From assembly GCA_934101645.1 (NCBI GenBank), contig CAKORX010000004.1, forward strand, positions 70,261 to 134,260: a stretch of DNA of 64,000 nt. The letters are read 5' to 3'. The notes beneath the pieces were generated by a model. That model searched no databases. It saw only the letters and a list, made by a program, of their open reading frames with translations, and had not been told where the DNA came from. Position numbers and translations under genes: made by a program. Shown one piece after another: positions 35,133-44,238 of this stretch (its first letter is position 1; each line of letters starts with the position of its first letter). This DNA is from an uncultured Bacilli bacterium. Lineage in GTDB: Bacteria > Bacillota_I > Bacilli_A > RF39 > UBA660.

Positions 35133-35794
35133 TTAATAATATCCTTTATAACATAGTCCGCAAGTAAAATTCCTGCAATTGATGTAACACATACGTAAGA
35201 TGATACTGGCTCACTTTTAATAGGTTTTTCACTACTTTTAGCAACTACAACATCATCAAGAAAATTATATTTTTTTACTAAATAATGATTTAGTTTTTTA
35301 CCAAGAGGATCACTTAAAGACTCTTTTAAAGTGCTTATTTGTACCATTTCAGGTCTTACTCTATTACCAATGCCTAAACTACTTATTACTTTAATACCAT
35401 GCTCTTTTGCCTTTAAAATAATATTTACTTTCGCAGGAACGCTATCGCATGCATCAATTATATAATCATATTTTGAAAAATCAAGATTACTACTTATATC
35501 TAAAAACTCATCATAAACAATTATATTACAATTTGGATTAATATCCTTAGCTCTTTCTAAAGCTGTATCAATCTTTTTTTTACCAATAGTGCTATGAAGT
35601 GCATATAATTGTCTATTTAAATTGCTTTCTTCATATGTGTCAAAATCAATAACTGTAATATTATTTATTCCACAGCGAATTAATGTTTCAAAGCAAAAAG
35701 AGCCTACTCCACCAATACCCACAAGTAAAATATTTTTTGTTTTAAGTAAAGATAAATTTTCTATACCGAATAATCTTATTAATCTTTCTTCCAT
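35129..35794 (-). CDS. tcdA: tRNA threonylcarbamoyladenosine dehydratase (TcdA/YrvM-type, ThiF fold)
   Basis: 221 residues. E1-like ATP-dependent enzyme that cyclises t6A37 to ct6A in tRNA. Nucleotide-binding LLVGIGGVGSFCFETLIRCG (about 25-44), IDFDTYEESNLNRQ with the conserved Asn-Arg-Gln, DACDSVPAK, and SSLGIGNRVRPEMVQ. Shine-Dalgarno AGGAGC. It lies 15 nt after the 6S RNA candidate's 3' end, the same neighbour as in B. subtilis, and overlaps dxs. Confidence 0.92.
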   Translation of the reverse strand: MEERLIRLFGIENLSLLKTKNILLVGIGGVGSFCFETLIRCGINNITVIDFDTYEESNLNRQLYALHSTIGKKKIDTALERAKDINPNCNIIVYDEFLDISSNLDFSKYDYIIDACDSVPAKVNIILKAKEHGIKVISSLGIGNRVRPEMVQISTLKESLSDPLGKKLNHYLVKKYNFLDDVVVAKSSEKPIKSEPVSSYVCVTSIAGILLADYVIKDIIK

Positions 35795-35808
35795 ATCATG
35801 CTCCTATT

Positions 35809-35989
35809 AAAAAACCCAGTAAAAATAGTCTATGCTAGATAAAATCCCGCGCTCTCGCAGGTGGGCATCACATAAGTTATTTTAGGATTCTTATGTACTT
35901 AATGAATAAGCATTCTACACCATAACCTAATTAGATTCCCTTATTTCTATCTTTAGTCGGTTTTATACGCTATAAACTATCAACTAGGT
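35809..35989 (-). ncRNA. ssrS: 6S RNA (ssrS) candidate
   Basis: About 181 nt on the minus strand in a gene-free gap beside tcdA, the position of bsrA (6S-1) in B. subtilis (tcdA-bsrA-rarA). A long-range closing helix is visible: CCTAGT (35983-35988) with ACTGGG (35815-35820), and TAGTTTATAGC (35969-35979) with GCATAGACTA (35826-35835). The 3' end runs into T6, making the closing stem an intrinsic terminator. The 3' half contains a GC-rich hairpin CCTGCG-AGAG-CGCGGG in an otherwise AT-rich molecule. A perfect extended -10 precedes it. Family identity is inferred from position, size and topology. Confidence 0.72.
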
Positions 35990-35995
35990 AATTTT

Positions 35996-36004
35996 ATTAT
36001 ATCA
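35996..36004 (-). promoter_or_regulatory. Extended -10 promoter of the 6S RNA candidate
   Basis: On the minus strand TGA-TATAAT (plus-strand 35996-36004) matches the consensus extended -10. It is positioned 7 nt before the predicted first nucleotide (35989). No good -35 is visible. Confidence 0.6.
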
Positions 36005-36117
36005 AAAAGTTATATTATTTAAAACTAATTTATTAAAATTTGACATTAATAATGATAAATCATATATAAACTCTTAAAAAAATTCAAATTTATTTTACAG
36101 TAACTTTATGTAAATAA

Positions 36118-36145
36118 AAAAGAAGATCAATGTTTAAATCTTCTT
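36118..36145 (-). terminator. Intrinsic terminator of the 156-residue gene
   Basis: AAGAAGAT (36120-36127) pairs with ATCTTCTT (36138-36145). On the minus strand a T5 tract follows. The stem includes the gene's last codons. Confidence 0.65.
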
Positions 36146-36597
36146 GCTCTGGAAAAATCTATTTCCAAGGGAGCAAAATCAGCATTTTTATTTTGTGATG
36201 GGACAATTTCTTTATCTTCAGTTTTTATTCTACTAAGTTTTTGTTTTATAATATCAATTTCTTTTGCATTTTTATAAATATCAGCATTATTTTCTTTCAT
36301 TTCAATGTCTAAAATAAGTAAATTACTTTTATCGATTTCTTCTTTATGTGTAATATAAATTTCAATTGCTCCAACACAAATTAAATATACAAGCCCATTA
36401 TAAACAATGCCGTAATTCATTTTAAATAGTAATAGCCCTAAAAGGGGTACTGAAATACGTAGGATTTTACCAGCTTTAAGTCTTTGCCTTATCTTTGTTC
36501 CCTTTTCCCTAAGCTCTTTTTTATAAGATTCAAATCTCTGTCTTTTATCGGTTAAATAATTAAGATCGGATTTTAATTTTTTTTCATTTTCGTTCAT
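36127..36597 (-). CDS. Hypothetical membrane protein with coiled-coil flanks
   Basis: 156 residues. A charged, probable coiled-coil N-terminus (about 1-42, KKLKSDLNYLTDKRQRF) is followed by two hydrophobic segments (about 46-62 and 66-82), a second charged helix and a tail ending IDFSRARRFKH. It ends in TGA. No family recognised. It has its own terminator and is not in an operon with the HerA gene upstream. Confidence 0.6.
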   Translation of the reverse strand: MNENEKKLKSDLNYLTDKRQRFESYKKELREKGTKIRQRLKAGKILRISVPLLGLLLFKMNYGIVYNGLVYLICVGAIEIYITHKEEIDKSNLLILDIEMKENNADIYKNAKEIDIIKQKLSRIKTEDKEIVPSQNKNADFAPLEIDFSRARRFKH

Positions 36598-36643
36598 TCT
36601 TTCACCTGGAATTATATTATATAATAATTAATATTCTTGTTCA

Positions 36644-36671
36644 ATAAAAAAACTGACTATTGTTAGTCAGT
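36644..36671 (-). terminator. Intrinsic terminator after the serpin-herA operon
   Basis: ACTGACTA (36652-36659) pairs with TAGTCAGT (36664-36671) across a 4-nt loop. On the minus strand a T7 tract follows. Confidence 0.8.
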
Positions 36672-36681
36672 AATTATTATT

Positions 36682-38430
36682 TTATCTCCAACATGAAGAT
36701 ACATTACAGTTTGATGAATATGGCATTGGATTTGGCATTTCCATCTTAACTATCATTGGTATTTTAAAGGCACTACCAAATGATACACAAGTACCTGGTT
36801 GAAGTGTTTTTTGTTTTTCAATAATATCAGCACTAATATTTGGAAGCATCTCAGAAATATATTTAATATCAAGAGGGTGTGTCATTTTAAAGATTAAGAA
36901 ATTTGAACATTGTGCAATAACGGTATCAGATATTTCTACAGGTCTTTGAGATATAATATCAAGAATTACACCATATTTTCTACCTTCTTTAGCAATACGA
37001 TCAAATATATTATATCCAAGCAAGAATGTATCACTATCTTTTTGAATATATCTATGTGCTTCTTCCAAAAATAAATGAAATGGAATGCTTGCTCTTTTCT
37101 CTAATGATTTTGAGTAATCAAATAAGAATTTACACATAATTTTTACAATTACTTTTGCATAAACATCATCTACGTCTTCAAGGTTAATATTAATTATTTG
37201 TGCCTTTTGTCCATTAAATGATTTTAAATTATCAATAAATTCATTATTTGTATAATGTTTGCTACCATCAAAATAATTATTTATTTCACTACCAAGAATA
37301 GTGGCAAGTCTAACTTTTAATATAGATGCATCATCAACTAAAGTATCGTTATGTAAAAATCCTTCGGAAATTAAAGTAAATTCTAGCGCTTTAGAATAGT
37401 CTTTTAATGTATAGAAAGCATTTTCATCTGGTTTTACGTTCTCAATTTCATCATTAATGTGTTTTAAAATATATTCAGTTATTAAAACTGATTCACCAAA
37501 ATAACCATTAGAATCAATTTCAAAACATTCACTAAATGATCTTGTGTATCCAAGTCCCTGAATAGTAGAATCAAAATTAAATTCTGGTGTATGACAAGTT
37601 TCTACAATTGTAAATATTTCATTTTTCTTTTGGGCAGTTGTTTCACTACTAAATAATACCGCTAAAAGTGCTTTTGCAATTAAATGATTCTTATACTTTC
37701 TAGATTCTGAAGAATCAACTGCAAAAATTTTAGCAAGTTTTAAAGTTCTTTCAAGTATAGGAAGTTGTGTGTGCTTGCTTGCCTGAAGTAATAATGCATA
37801 ATCATCAAGTTTTAATAAATTAACTGGTATTTTTAAAGGAACATCACTTGGTTCCTTTGGATTTGTTGTAATAAATTTATAATTATATTCAGCATTAATT
37901 TTATTTATTGAACTAAATGCATTTTTATATTCACCATAAGCATCAAATATAAACATATTAGCATTAGTTACTTTTGTGTGTTCATTTAAAAATATGTTTT
38001 GAACCATTCTTGAAACACCACATGATTTACCTGAACCAGTGTTACCAAAAATAGCTAAATGATTTGAAAACAAATCATTTATATTTGGACATACAGTAAA
38101 ATTTTTATAAATTGCGCTTTGCCCCAAAACGAAACTATTTTCATTATATGTTCCTACCAAAGCAAGAAGTTCCTCACCATTAATTATTCTTATATTCGAA
38201 GATAAAAGAGGTTTTCTTAGTACACCATTTAAAAATCTATTTCCTTGATACTCTCCTAAAAATCTAATTTTAATTTGATCAGCATTAATTTCAGTAATTT
38301 CTCCTAAAATTCTTTCTCCATTACTTTCAAATATTACATGTAAGTTCATTAAATCAGCAGTAGCATTACCTCCAGTTAAATTCTGAACGTATGCCATACT
38401 ATCACTTATATAAAGTATTTTACCAAACAT
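36682..38430 (-). CDS. HerA-type hexameric ATPase
   Basis: 582 residues. N-terminal HAS-barrel (about 1-95, ERILGEITEINADQIKIRFL), then a FtsK/HerA-like RecA fold with Walker A IFGNTGSGKSCG (about 127-137), Walker B HLFLEEAHRYIQ, a following DRIAKEGRKYGVILDIISQRP with the conserved Arg and Gln, and a C-terminal brace. HerA proteins translocate DNA, usually with the NurA nuclease in repair or with SIR2/other partners in phage defence. No nurA, sir2 or nuclease gene is adjacent. It starts 14 nt after the serpin stop with AGAGGGTG upstream, so the two are in one operon. Confidence 0.85.
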   Translation of the reverse strand: MFGKILYISDSMAYVQNLTGGNATADLMNLHVIFESNGERILGEITEINADQIKIRFLGEYQGNRFLNGVLRKPLLSSNIRIINGEELLALVGTYNENSFVLGQSAIYKNFTVCPNINDLFSNHLAIFGNTGSGKSCGVSRMVQNIFLNEHTKVTNANMFIFDAYGEYKNAFSSINKINAEYNYKFITTNPKEPSDVPLKIPVNLLKLDDYALLLQASKHTQLPILERTLKLAKIFAVDSSESRKYKNHLIAKALLAVLFSSETTAQKKNEIFTIVETCHTPEFNFDSTIQGLGYTRSFSECFEIDSNGYFGESVLITEYILKHINDEIENVKPDENAFYTLKDYSKALEFTLISEGFLHNDTLVDDASILKVRLATILGSEINNYFDGSKHYTNNEFIDNLKSFNGQKAQIININLEDVDDVYAKVIVKIMCKFLFDYSKSLEKRASIPFHLFLEEAHRYIQKDSDTFLLGYNIFDRIAKEGRKYGVILDIISQRPVEISDTVIAQCSNFLIFKMTHPLDIKYISEMLPNISADIIEKQKTLQPGTCVSFGSAFKIPMIVKMEMPNPMPYSSNCNVSSCWR

Positions 38431-38444
38431 TTTTTTACACCCTC

Positions 38445-39629
38445 TTATTCTTCACAAATATTATTATTTTCATCATATATTGTTGGTTTATTTACTACAC
38501 CAATAAAATATATATTATCACTATTTTTTTCTTTAATTATATAAACAAATGGTTTATTAAAGTTTACTTCGTAGGAAGTTACTCCTGCAGGAGAATTTTT
38601 ATCAAATGTTGCACCGGACGCAGCAGCTGCTTTTGTACCAGTCTCCATAAAATCTATATATGTTTTTTGTTTTATTACACTTACATATATGCCATTTGAT
38701 ATACCAGATAAATCGGCTTTATCCTCGGAGAATAAATCGTTTATTCCCATCTTATTTAAGATTTTCTTTAAATAATCTACATCATAATCATATTTAAATC
38801 TAGGGATACTTATAAAAGCTGAATCATTAGTTCTAGATTTTTTTAAAACATCATTACTTAAATTATCAATTACTTCATTTACATTATTTTTAGGAAGCAA
38901 GCCAATAAATTCAAATTGAGTTTCATCCTCTAAAGACTCATAAGTTTTAACAAATCCAGTAAAATAATCACTTTCAAGATAATCTTCTGTAGAATGCATC
39001 ATATATACATTTTCTTTTTCATTAAATAATTCCATAGTGGTACTATTACAATTAAAAGGTTCTTCCCATTTTAAATTTATTGCAATAGCATTTACTAAGG
39101 CCATTATTGTATTTGGCGTAATATCACTATCATCAAATAATTTATCTATCATATCGTATGTTTTTTCTTTTACCCAATTATTGATGTTTGCAGCACCATT
39201 AAAATCATCATACATAATATCACTACGATAGTTAATTTTAAGTCCGCCAACATATTCTTTATTAATAGCATCTTTATAACCATTTTTAATCCAAATGCTA
39301 TTAGCCATTGATACTTTTTCATCTGTATTAATAAGTGGTGTCAAATTATAATTATTTAATACTAGTTCTAACTCTTTTAAAGTATTTCCTTTTGCTCCAG
39401 ATTTAATCATAGAAAGTAAATAAGCAATTGAAACTGGACTTACAAGACTATTATCATCATTTAATAAACTTTCTTTAGAAAAATTATAATCAAACAAGTT
39501 ATTAGTCTTTTCTGAAATATGGGAATTAGGGTTATTGCTTTTACGTTTATTAACAATATAGCCAGTTAATAAAAATATTGAACAAATAAGTAAAGACCCA
39601 ATTACAAATAACATACCTTTTCTTTTCAT
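38445..39629 (-). CDS. Membrane-anchored bacterial serpin
   Basis: 394 residues from MKRKGMLF; an ATG 12 nt upstream overlaps the Shine-Dalgarno. N-terminal membrane anchor (about 5-26). The serpin fold is evident: SPVSIAYLLSMIKSGAKGNT, the breach-region VNAIAINLKWEEPF, FISIPRFKYDYDVDYLKKIL with MGINDLFSEDKADLSGIS, reactive-centre hinge ETGTKAAAASGATF (about 353-366) and the C-terminal signature NFNKPFVYIIKEK with YFIGVVNKP. The Ala-rich hinge predicts an inhibitory serpin. Counting 17 residues from the hinge Glu gives P1-P1' as Asn-Ser. Known gut bacterial serpins inhibit elastase-like host proteases. The following gene is a HerA ATPase in the same transcript. Confidence 0.92.
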   Translation of the reverse strand: MKRKGMLFVIGSLLICSIFLLTGYIVNKRKSNNPNSHISEKTNNLFDYNFSKESLLNDDNSLVSPVSIAYLLSMIKSGAKGNTLKELELVLNNYNLTPLINTDEKVSMANSIWIKNGYKDAINKEYVGGLKINYRSDIMYDDFNGAANINNWVKEKTYDMIDKLFDDSDITPNTIMALVNAIAINLKWEEPFNCNSTTMELFNEKENVYMMHSTEDYLESDYFTGFVKTYESLEDETQFEFIGLLPKNNVNEVIDNLSNDVLKKSRTNDSAFISIPRFKYDYDVDYLKKILNKMGINDLFSEDKADLSGISNGIYVSVIKQKTYIDFMETGTKAAAASGATFDKNSPAGVTSYEVNFNKPFVYIIKEKNSDNIYFIGVVNKPTIYDENNNICEE

Positions 39630-39700
39630 AAATTCTAACATCCTACTTTCTATTAAATAATATCATATTTTATTTTTAAAAACAATTCAAAAATCATAAT

Positions 39701-39740
39701 AAAAAGGTAAAACCAATAATTATTTGATTTTACCTTTTTT
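39701..39740 (-). terminator. Intrinsic terminator after the GT-C-like membrane protein gene
   Basis: AAAAAGGTAAAA (39701-39712) pairs with TTTTACCTTTTT (39728-39739). On the minus strand a T tract follows; the stem overlaps the gene's end. Confidence 0.7.
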
Positions 39741-41300
39741 AAATACTAAAGCCATATAAATTGGCCATCCCACTATTATTGGATACATATATCTAACATA
39801 TGCATTAACTGGTGATACAAAGCAAAATGCAAGAGTTATTATAAGCGGCATTGCCAAAACAATTTTATCATATCTTTTCTTGTATAATGCATAGCCCATA
39901 AGTATAATAAGAACCCATGTATATGTTCCAACGTTAAATAATAAATCAATAACTTTTAAATCTCTAATTTCGTTAATTGCACCCTTAACAAATGATCTTG
40001 CAGGTTTTAGTGATTTTATATAATAAAAATCAAAATAGCCAGTGTTTACTTTAGTATTATAAACCATTTCAAATTGTGCAAGACCATCTTTATATTCCTT
40101 CTTCGGAGGATAAAAATATCCATAGTAATTTTCTAAGAAAGCATCAACATATACTTTGGGATGTTTTAAAAACATCTTGAACCATAAAACAAAATATTCT
40201 TTTAAAGTACTTCCTTTAGCGTTAAATGAAAATTTAATCGGATCAGAAAGTTCTGCATCATATTTTCTTTGAATAGTACCAATATCCATATGAAATACTG
40301 ATTCAATAAATTCTTTTTCATCTGTAGTAAGTTCATATTTAGTGACATATCTAGCAGTTTGCTGAATTGGCACTGAAAGCATTTCTCGATTATTTCCTTG
40401 TGAAATGCCACATAATTTAAGAGTTACATTATAACAGGTTTGAAATAATACCACTATTAAACAAAATTTTAATAAAACTTTTCTTGCATTTTTATTAAAA
40501 ATCGCAGCAATTATAAACGAAAGTAAAACAACATATATGCCATTATTTCTAAATAACATTAATAAAAGTGAAAATATTATTAACCAAATTTTATTTTTCT
40601 TGCTTTGATCATAATATAATTTGATATAAAAGATAAAGAAAAAAATAAATATCAAATAATAATATGTGTCTTTTACAAGAGTATATGCATTAATATACCA
40701 GATTGGGCATATTAAAAAGAAAATAAATGTTGTTACTATTAAATATTTTGGAGCCTTAAGTTCCCTTAGAAAAAATAACATATACGAAAAAGTAAATGCT
40801 GAAAAAATATACTGAGGAAATGTAAATAAGAAAACGCCAAAATTATCGTTAATTAAAAATCTACCGATTTTCATGCTTATTCCCATTAATATCGTAGGAA
40901 ATACTGGATGATGATTTGACCATGGAAATATATTATAAAAATAGCCTATCTGTTTTAATCCATCCCAATGTACTGGTCCCGGATAATAAATAATTAATAT
41001 AGGAATTCCTACAATAAGAAAAATTAAAAATGGAATTAAAATTGGTCTTTTTTCAAAAATAAATTCATATATTTTTGAGTTTTTAGATTTCTTTTCTTTT
41101 TTATCAAAAAATTCGTATAACCAAACAAGTAATTTGTAAAATATAATAAAAAATATTGCAAAAAATGCTATTGTTTTAAGACTATTAAATCCTTTGAATA
41201 AATAATTAATTTTACCAGTTTTATTGATAGAATAACCCATTAATAAAAATAAAGAAAATAATATACTAATTAATATAATTGTTTTTGATCTTTTTTTCAT
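39720..41300 (-). CDS. Multi-pass membrane protein, GT-C/DUF6020-like
   Basis: 526 residues from MKKRSKTIILIS; AGGTG sits 6 nt upstream of this ATG, and the alternative TTG start 15 nt earlier overlaps it. About 11-13 membrane segments. An early extracytoplasmic loop reads YYPGPVHWDGLKQIG then WSNHHPVFPTILMG, the arrangement of acidic and His residues seen in DUF6020-type GT-C-like proteins of Firmicutes. A large soluble loop (about 315-420) lies before the last membrane helices. Possibly a polyprenyl-phosphate-sugar-dependent glycosyltransferase; donor and acceptor unknown. Confidence 0.7.
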   Translation of the reverse strand: MKKRSKTIILISILFSLFLLMGYSINKTGKINYLFKGFNSLKTIAFFAIFFIIFYKLLVWLYEFFDKKEKKSKNSKIYEFIFEKRPILIPFLIFLIVGIPILIIYYPGPVHWDGLKQIGYFYNIFPWSNHHPVFPTILMGISMKIGRFLINDNFGVFLFTFPQYIFSAFTFSYMLFFLRELKAPKYLIVTTFIFFLICPIWYINAYTLVKDTYYYLIFIFFFIFYIKLYYDQSKKNKIWLIIFSLLLMLFRNNGIYVVLLSFIIAAIFNKNARKVLLKFCLIVVLFQTCYNVTLKLCGISQGNNREMLSVPIQQTARYVTKYELTTDEKEFIESVFHMDIGTIQRKYDAELSDPIKFSFNAKGSTLKEYFVLWFKMFLKHPKVYVDAFLENYYGYFYPPKKEYKDGLAQFEMVYNTKVNTGYFDFYYIKSLKPARSFVKGAINEIRDLKVIDLLFNVGTYTWVLIILMGYALYKKRYDKIVLAMPLIITLAFCFVSPVNAYVRYMYPIIVGWPIYMALVFKKGKIK

Positions 41301-41387
41301 ACTAACACCTACCAAAATTTTAACATTGTAATTAGACTTTTACAATATAAATACATTTATTTTACAATAAAAAAGGCAAAAGGTCAT

Positions 41388-43478
41388 TTACCAAGAACCT
41401 CCGCCTCCACCACCAGAGCCGCCTCCGGAAGAACCACCACCAGAGGAACTGCTTGAACTCGATGAACTACTGCTTCCAGAGCTATAACTGCTGCTTATTG
41501 GTTTATTTGTCATTGCTTTTGAAACACTATTCATTGTACTATGCATTAATGTATTTATCGAAGAATTATCAAAAGGACTTGAACCATTATACCAATCTGG
41601 TGCTTTAAGTGTAATATATTCAAATTTCTTTATCCATTTGTCAGAAATACCAAATACATAAGTATACGGTAAAATATCATAAAAATAATTAGGATTTTCT
41701 TCTACTAAAGCATTTAATTTATCTTTTTCAACCGTTTCTAAAAAGTTCTTAAACCCTTTAATTTTACCATAAAGAGCATTTCCAAGTTCAGTCCTTTTCC
41801 TAAAGTTTTTTCTAAACCAACAAATTATAATTACAGAAATTATGCCAATAGCATAGCTTACTAAATATATGTTACTATTTTTAAGATATGGCAATATGGT
41901 AAAGGCCCATGGTAAGCCACCTAATAAAGTGCAAAATAAAATACCAGATATTTTAGATTTAAAAGAGTTTTCATTAAATAAAATATGTAAAGCAAATGCA
42001 AAAGCAATTCCCGGATACACTAAAAAGACAGCTGCATTTTGTGGATCTCCTACCTCTATTACAGGTATAACATTAATTATTACAAATATTAAAATTTCAA
42101 ACATTTGCATTATTTTTTTTGATTTTTCTGATTTTTTATCAAAATATAAATCATGACATTTATCTTTTACATCTTTTACTATACTTTCATTTGTTTTATA
42201 AAATTCATTATAAAGCATTTTATCTGTTACATATGATCTATCATATTTAAATAAACCATTTAAAAATTTTTCTTCAAATAAATTTGTTCCATCATAGTCT
42301 TTAAGTTTTTTTATAACGAATTTATTTTTGGAATTAGTGTTTACATTTTTCGAAGAAACACCATATTTTTCATAATCTATAGGAGTATCAATATTATTAT
42401 AAATATCAAGCATATTTTCATAATATTTAATTTTCTTTGAGTTAGGATTACTTTTCTTTTCAAGCACAATTTTATTCTGAAGTTCATTTATTTTTTTATT
42501 AGCATTTTTTCTTGCATCACTATTTAAAGGAACTTTTTTAGCATTAACTTCAATATTATCATCAACAATTTCTATATATCCTTTATTTGCCAAATATATT
42601 AATAATGATGTTACATCTTTATCTTTAACTTCTCCATTATAAATATAAGCGATTTCTAAACTATTAAGCCCTTCAGGTGGATAAAATTCTACGGTTTCTA
42701 TTATATGTTTGTTTTTTCCATAAACTTTCCAAAAAATAAAACTTATAAATAGTAATACTACCGGAAATAAAAGCGTAAATAACTCATATAAATTAATATT
42801 ACTATGAGCATTTACAAAATACCCTTCAGGAAGTTCTAAACGAATTGTTAAGCCTGAATTTGCATTTAAAGTTTTTGTGTAAGAACCCGAAATAGTATTT
42901 CCAGAAACATTATAAACTACATTACTACTATCCGTAGAACCTTTATAGCCACTAGAAAAACCGATTTTAGATTTATCAAATTCTTTTGGCATTGTAATAG
43001 TAAAAGTTATATTTGAAATACTTGTATCCCATTCATTACCAATTATATTAAAATATAATTCATCATATTTTTTCGATTTATCTTTGCCTAAATCATATAA
43101 ATAACTAATTTCATAATATTTAAGACCAGATACGAGCGTATCTTCATCGCCAATTCGAATTTGTTTATAGCCATTAGTAATTGATACATTACTCTTATTA
43201 TTTACTTTTATATTACTAATTTTTGCTCGCACTTTTGAACTGGTTCCATCAAGTCTTTTAACATTATTATATATAGGAATTTTTCTATATATACCATGTT
43301 TTGGGGTTGTAAAATACGCACCGATTTTTTCGGTAATATTAAGCGTATTATTTTCATTAACAATAATATTCACATCGTAACTTGTAATGGTATACTCACT
43401 ATTTGCATTGGTGATTGTAGGAAAAAGTAGAATAAAGAAAATAAAAAATAATCTAAGCTTACTTACTAATTTCATCAT
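41388..43478 (-). CDS. DUF2207 family membrane protein with Ser/Gly-rich tail (copy 2)
   Basis: 696 residues. Signal peptide (about 1-25, ending TNA), extracytoplasmic DUF2207 domain (about 28-225; ITSYDVNIIVNENNTLNITE, PKHGIYRKIPI, NIIGNEWDTSISNITFTI). One membrane helix lies near 235-252, then a cytoplasmic part with VEFYPPEGLNSLEIAYIYNG, a second group of membrane helices (about 465-560) and a C-terminal run of Ser then Gly ending GGGSW. It starts 9 nt after a LemA gene. About 40% similar by eye to the 55-57 kb copy, much less to the 14-16 kb copy. Confidence 0.88.
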   Translation of the reverse strand: MMKLVSKLRLFFIFFILLFPTITNANSEYTITSYDVNIIVNENNTLNITEKIGAYFTTPKHGIYRKIPIYNNVKRLDGTSSKVRAKISNIKVNNKSNVSITNGYKQIRIGDEDTLVSGLKYYEISYLYDLGKDKSKKYDELYFNIIGNEWDTSISNITFTITMPKEFDKSKIGFSSGYKGSTDSSNVVYNVSGNTISGSYTKTLNANSGLTIRLELPEGYFVNAHSNINLYELFTLLFPVVLLFISFIFWKVYGKNKHIIETVEFYPPEGLNSLEIAYIYNGEVKDKDVTSLLIYLANKGYIEIVDDNIEVNAKKVPLNSDARKNANKKINELQNKIVLEKKSNPNSKKIKYYENMLDIYNNIDTPIDYEKYGVSSKNVNTNSKNKFVIKKLKDYDGTNLFEEKFLNGLFKYDRSYVTDKMLYNEFYKTNESIVKDVKDKCHDLYFDKKSEKSKKIMQMFEILIFVIINVIPVIEVGDPQNAAVFLVYPGIAFAFALHILFNENSFKSKISGILFCTLLGGLPWAFTILPYLKNSNIYLVSYAIGIISVIIICWFRKNFRKRTELGNALYGKIKGFKNFLETVEKDKLNALVEENPNYFYDILPYTYVFGISDKWIKKFEYITLKAPDWYNGSSPFDNSSINTLMHSTMNSVSKAMTNKPISSSYSSGSSSSSSSSSSSGGGSSGGGSGGGGGGSW

Positions 43479-43487
43479 AAATAAGTC

Positions 43488-44036
43488 CTATAATTCTACC
43501 TTAATATTTTTTCTTTCATAGTCTTTAATTTCAAACATGCTTTTCTTTTTAAAATGAAATAAATTAGCAATAATATTACTTGGAAACATCTCAACTTTAT
43601 TATTGAAAATACGTACTACTCCATTATAGTATTTTCTTGAATTTGCTATTTCATCCTCAACTTGAGTAAGCTGTTTACTTAAGTTTTTAAAGTTATCACT
43701 TGCTTTTAAATCAGGATAATTTTCTGCTAAAGCCATCACTTTACTTATCTTATTTGCAAGTTTATTATTAAGATCAATTTTTTCTTCATCGCTTAAATTA
43801 TCATAGCTGCCATTTCTTAAATTTATTACGCTTTCTAAAGTATCTTTTTCATGTTTTGCATAACCTTTTACGGTTTCTACTAAATTAGGAATTAAATCCC
43901 ATCTTTTTTTTAAATAAACATCCATCGTTGAAAATGCTTCTACAACTTTATTATTTAAATTAACTAAATTATTGTATGTAATAAAACTAAATAATAAAAT
44001 AAAAGCCACTAATGCTATAATTATATATAGCCACAT
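43488..44036 (-). CDS. lemA: LemA family protein (copy 2)
   Basis: 182 residues with N-terminal membrane helix (about 2-21) and LemA hallmarks KKRWDLIPNLVETVKGYAKH, ENYPDLKASDNF and NNKVEMFPSNIIANLFHF. Related to copy 1 at 13.7 kb but clearly diverged. It is the first gene of a LemA-DUF2207 pair. The 202 nt upstream (44037-44238) hold nothing I recognise apart from its likely promoter. Confidence 0.93.
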   Translation of the reverse strand: MWLYIIIALVAFILLFSFITYNNLVNLNNKVVEAFSTMDVYLKKRWDLIPNLVETVKGYAKHEKDTLESVINLRNGSYDNLSDEEKIDLNNKLANKISKVMALAENYPDLKASDNFKNLSKQLTQVEDEIANSRKYYNGVVRIFNNKVEMFPSNIIANLFHFKKKSMFEIKDYERKNIKVEL

Positions 44037-44238
44037 AATAACACACTCCTTCTATGGTAAATTATAACACGTTAAACACTTAGTAGTAAATTAATATATT
44101 AAAATTCACATAATAAATTTAATATAGTTTCTTTTAAGGCATATTCAGTTAATTTTCTTTTTTAAATTTGGTTTTAATTAATATTGAATCTGGCACTAAA
44201 TAAAGCTTTTCAAGTTTTTAATAATAAATATAAGAACC

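Noticed and set aside
38391..38699. A 102-codon hydrophobic plus-strand frame
   Set aside because: Antisense to the ends of the serpin and herA genes; Phe/Tyr/Ile-rich composition is what AT-rich antisense DNA produces.
41357..41400. A terminator after DUF2207 copy 2
   Set aside because: A T tract exists (minus strand) but only a 3-4 bp stem (GGT/ACC) precedes it; too weak to list.
44037..44238. A small RNA or riboswitch in the gap left of the lemA copy 2 gene
   Set aside because: No stable stem, T tract or conserved motif found in these 202 AT-rich bases.
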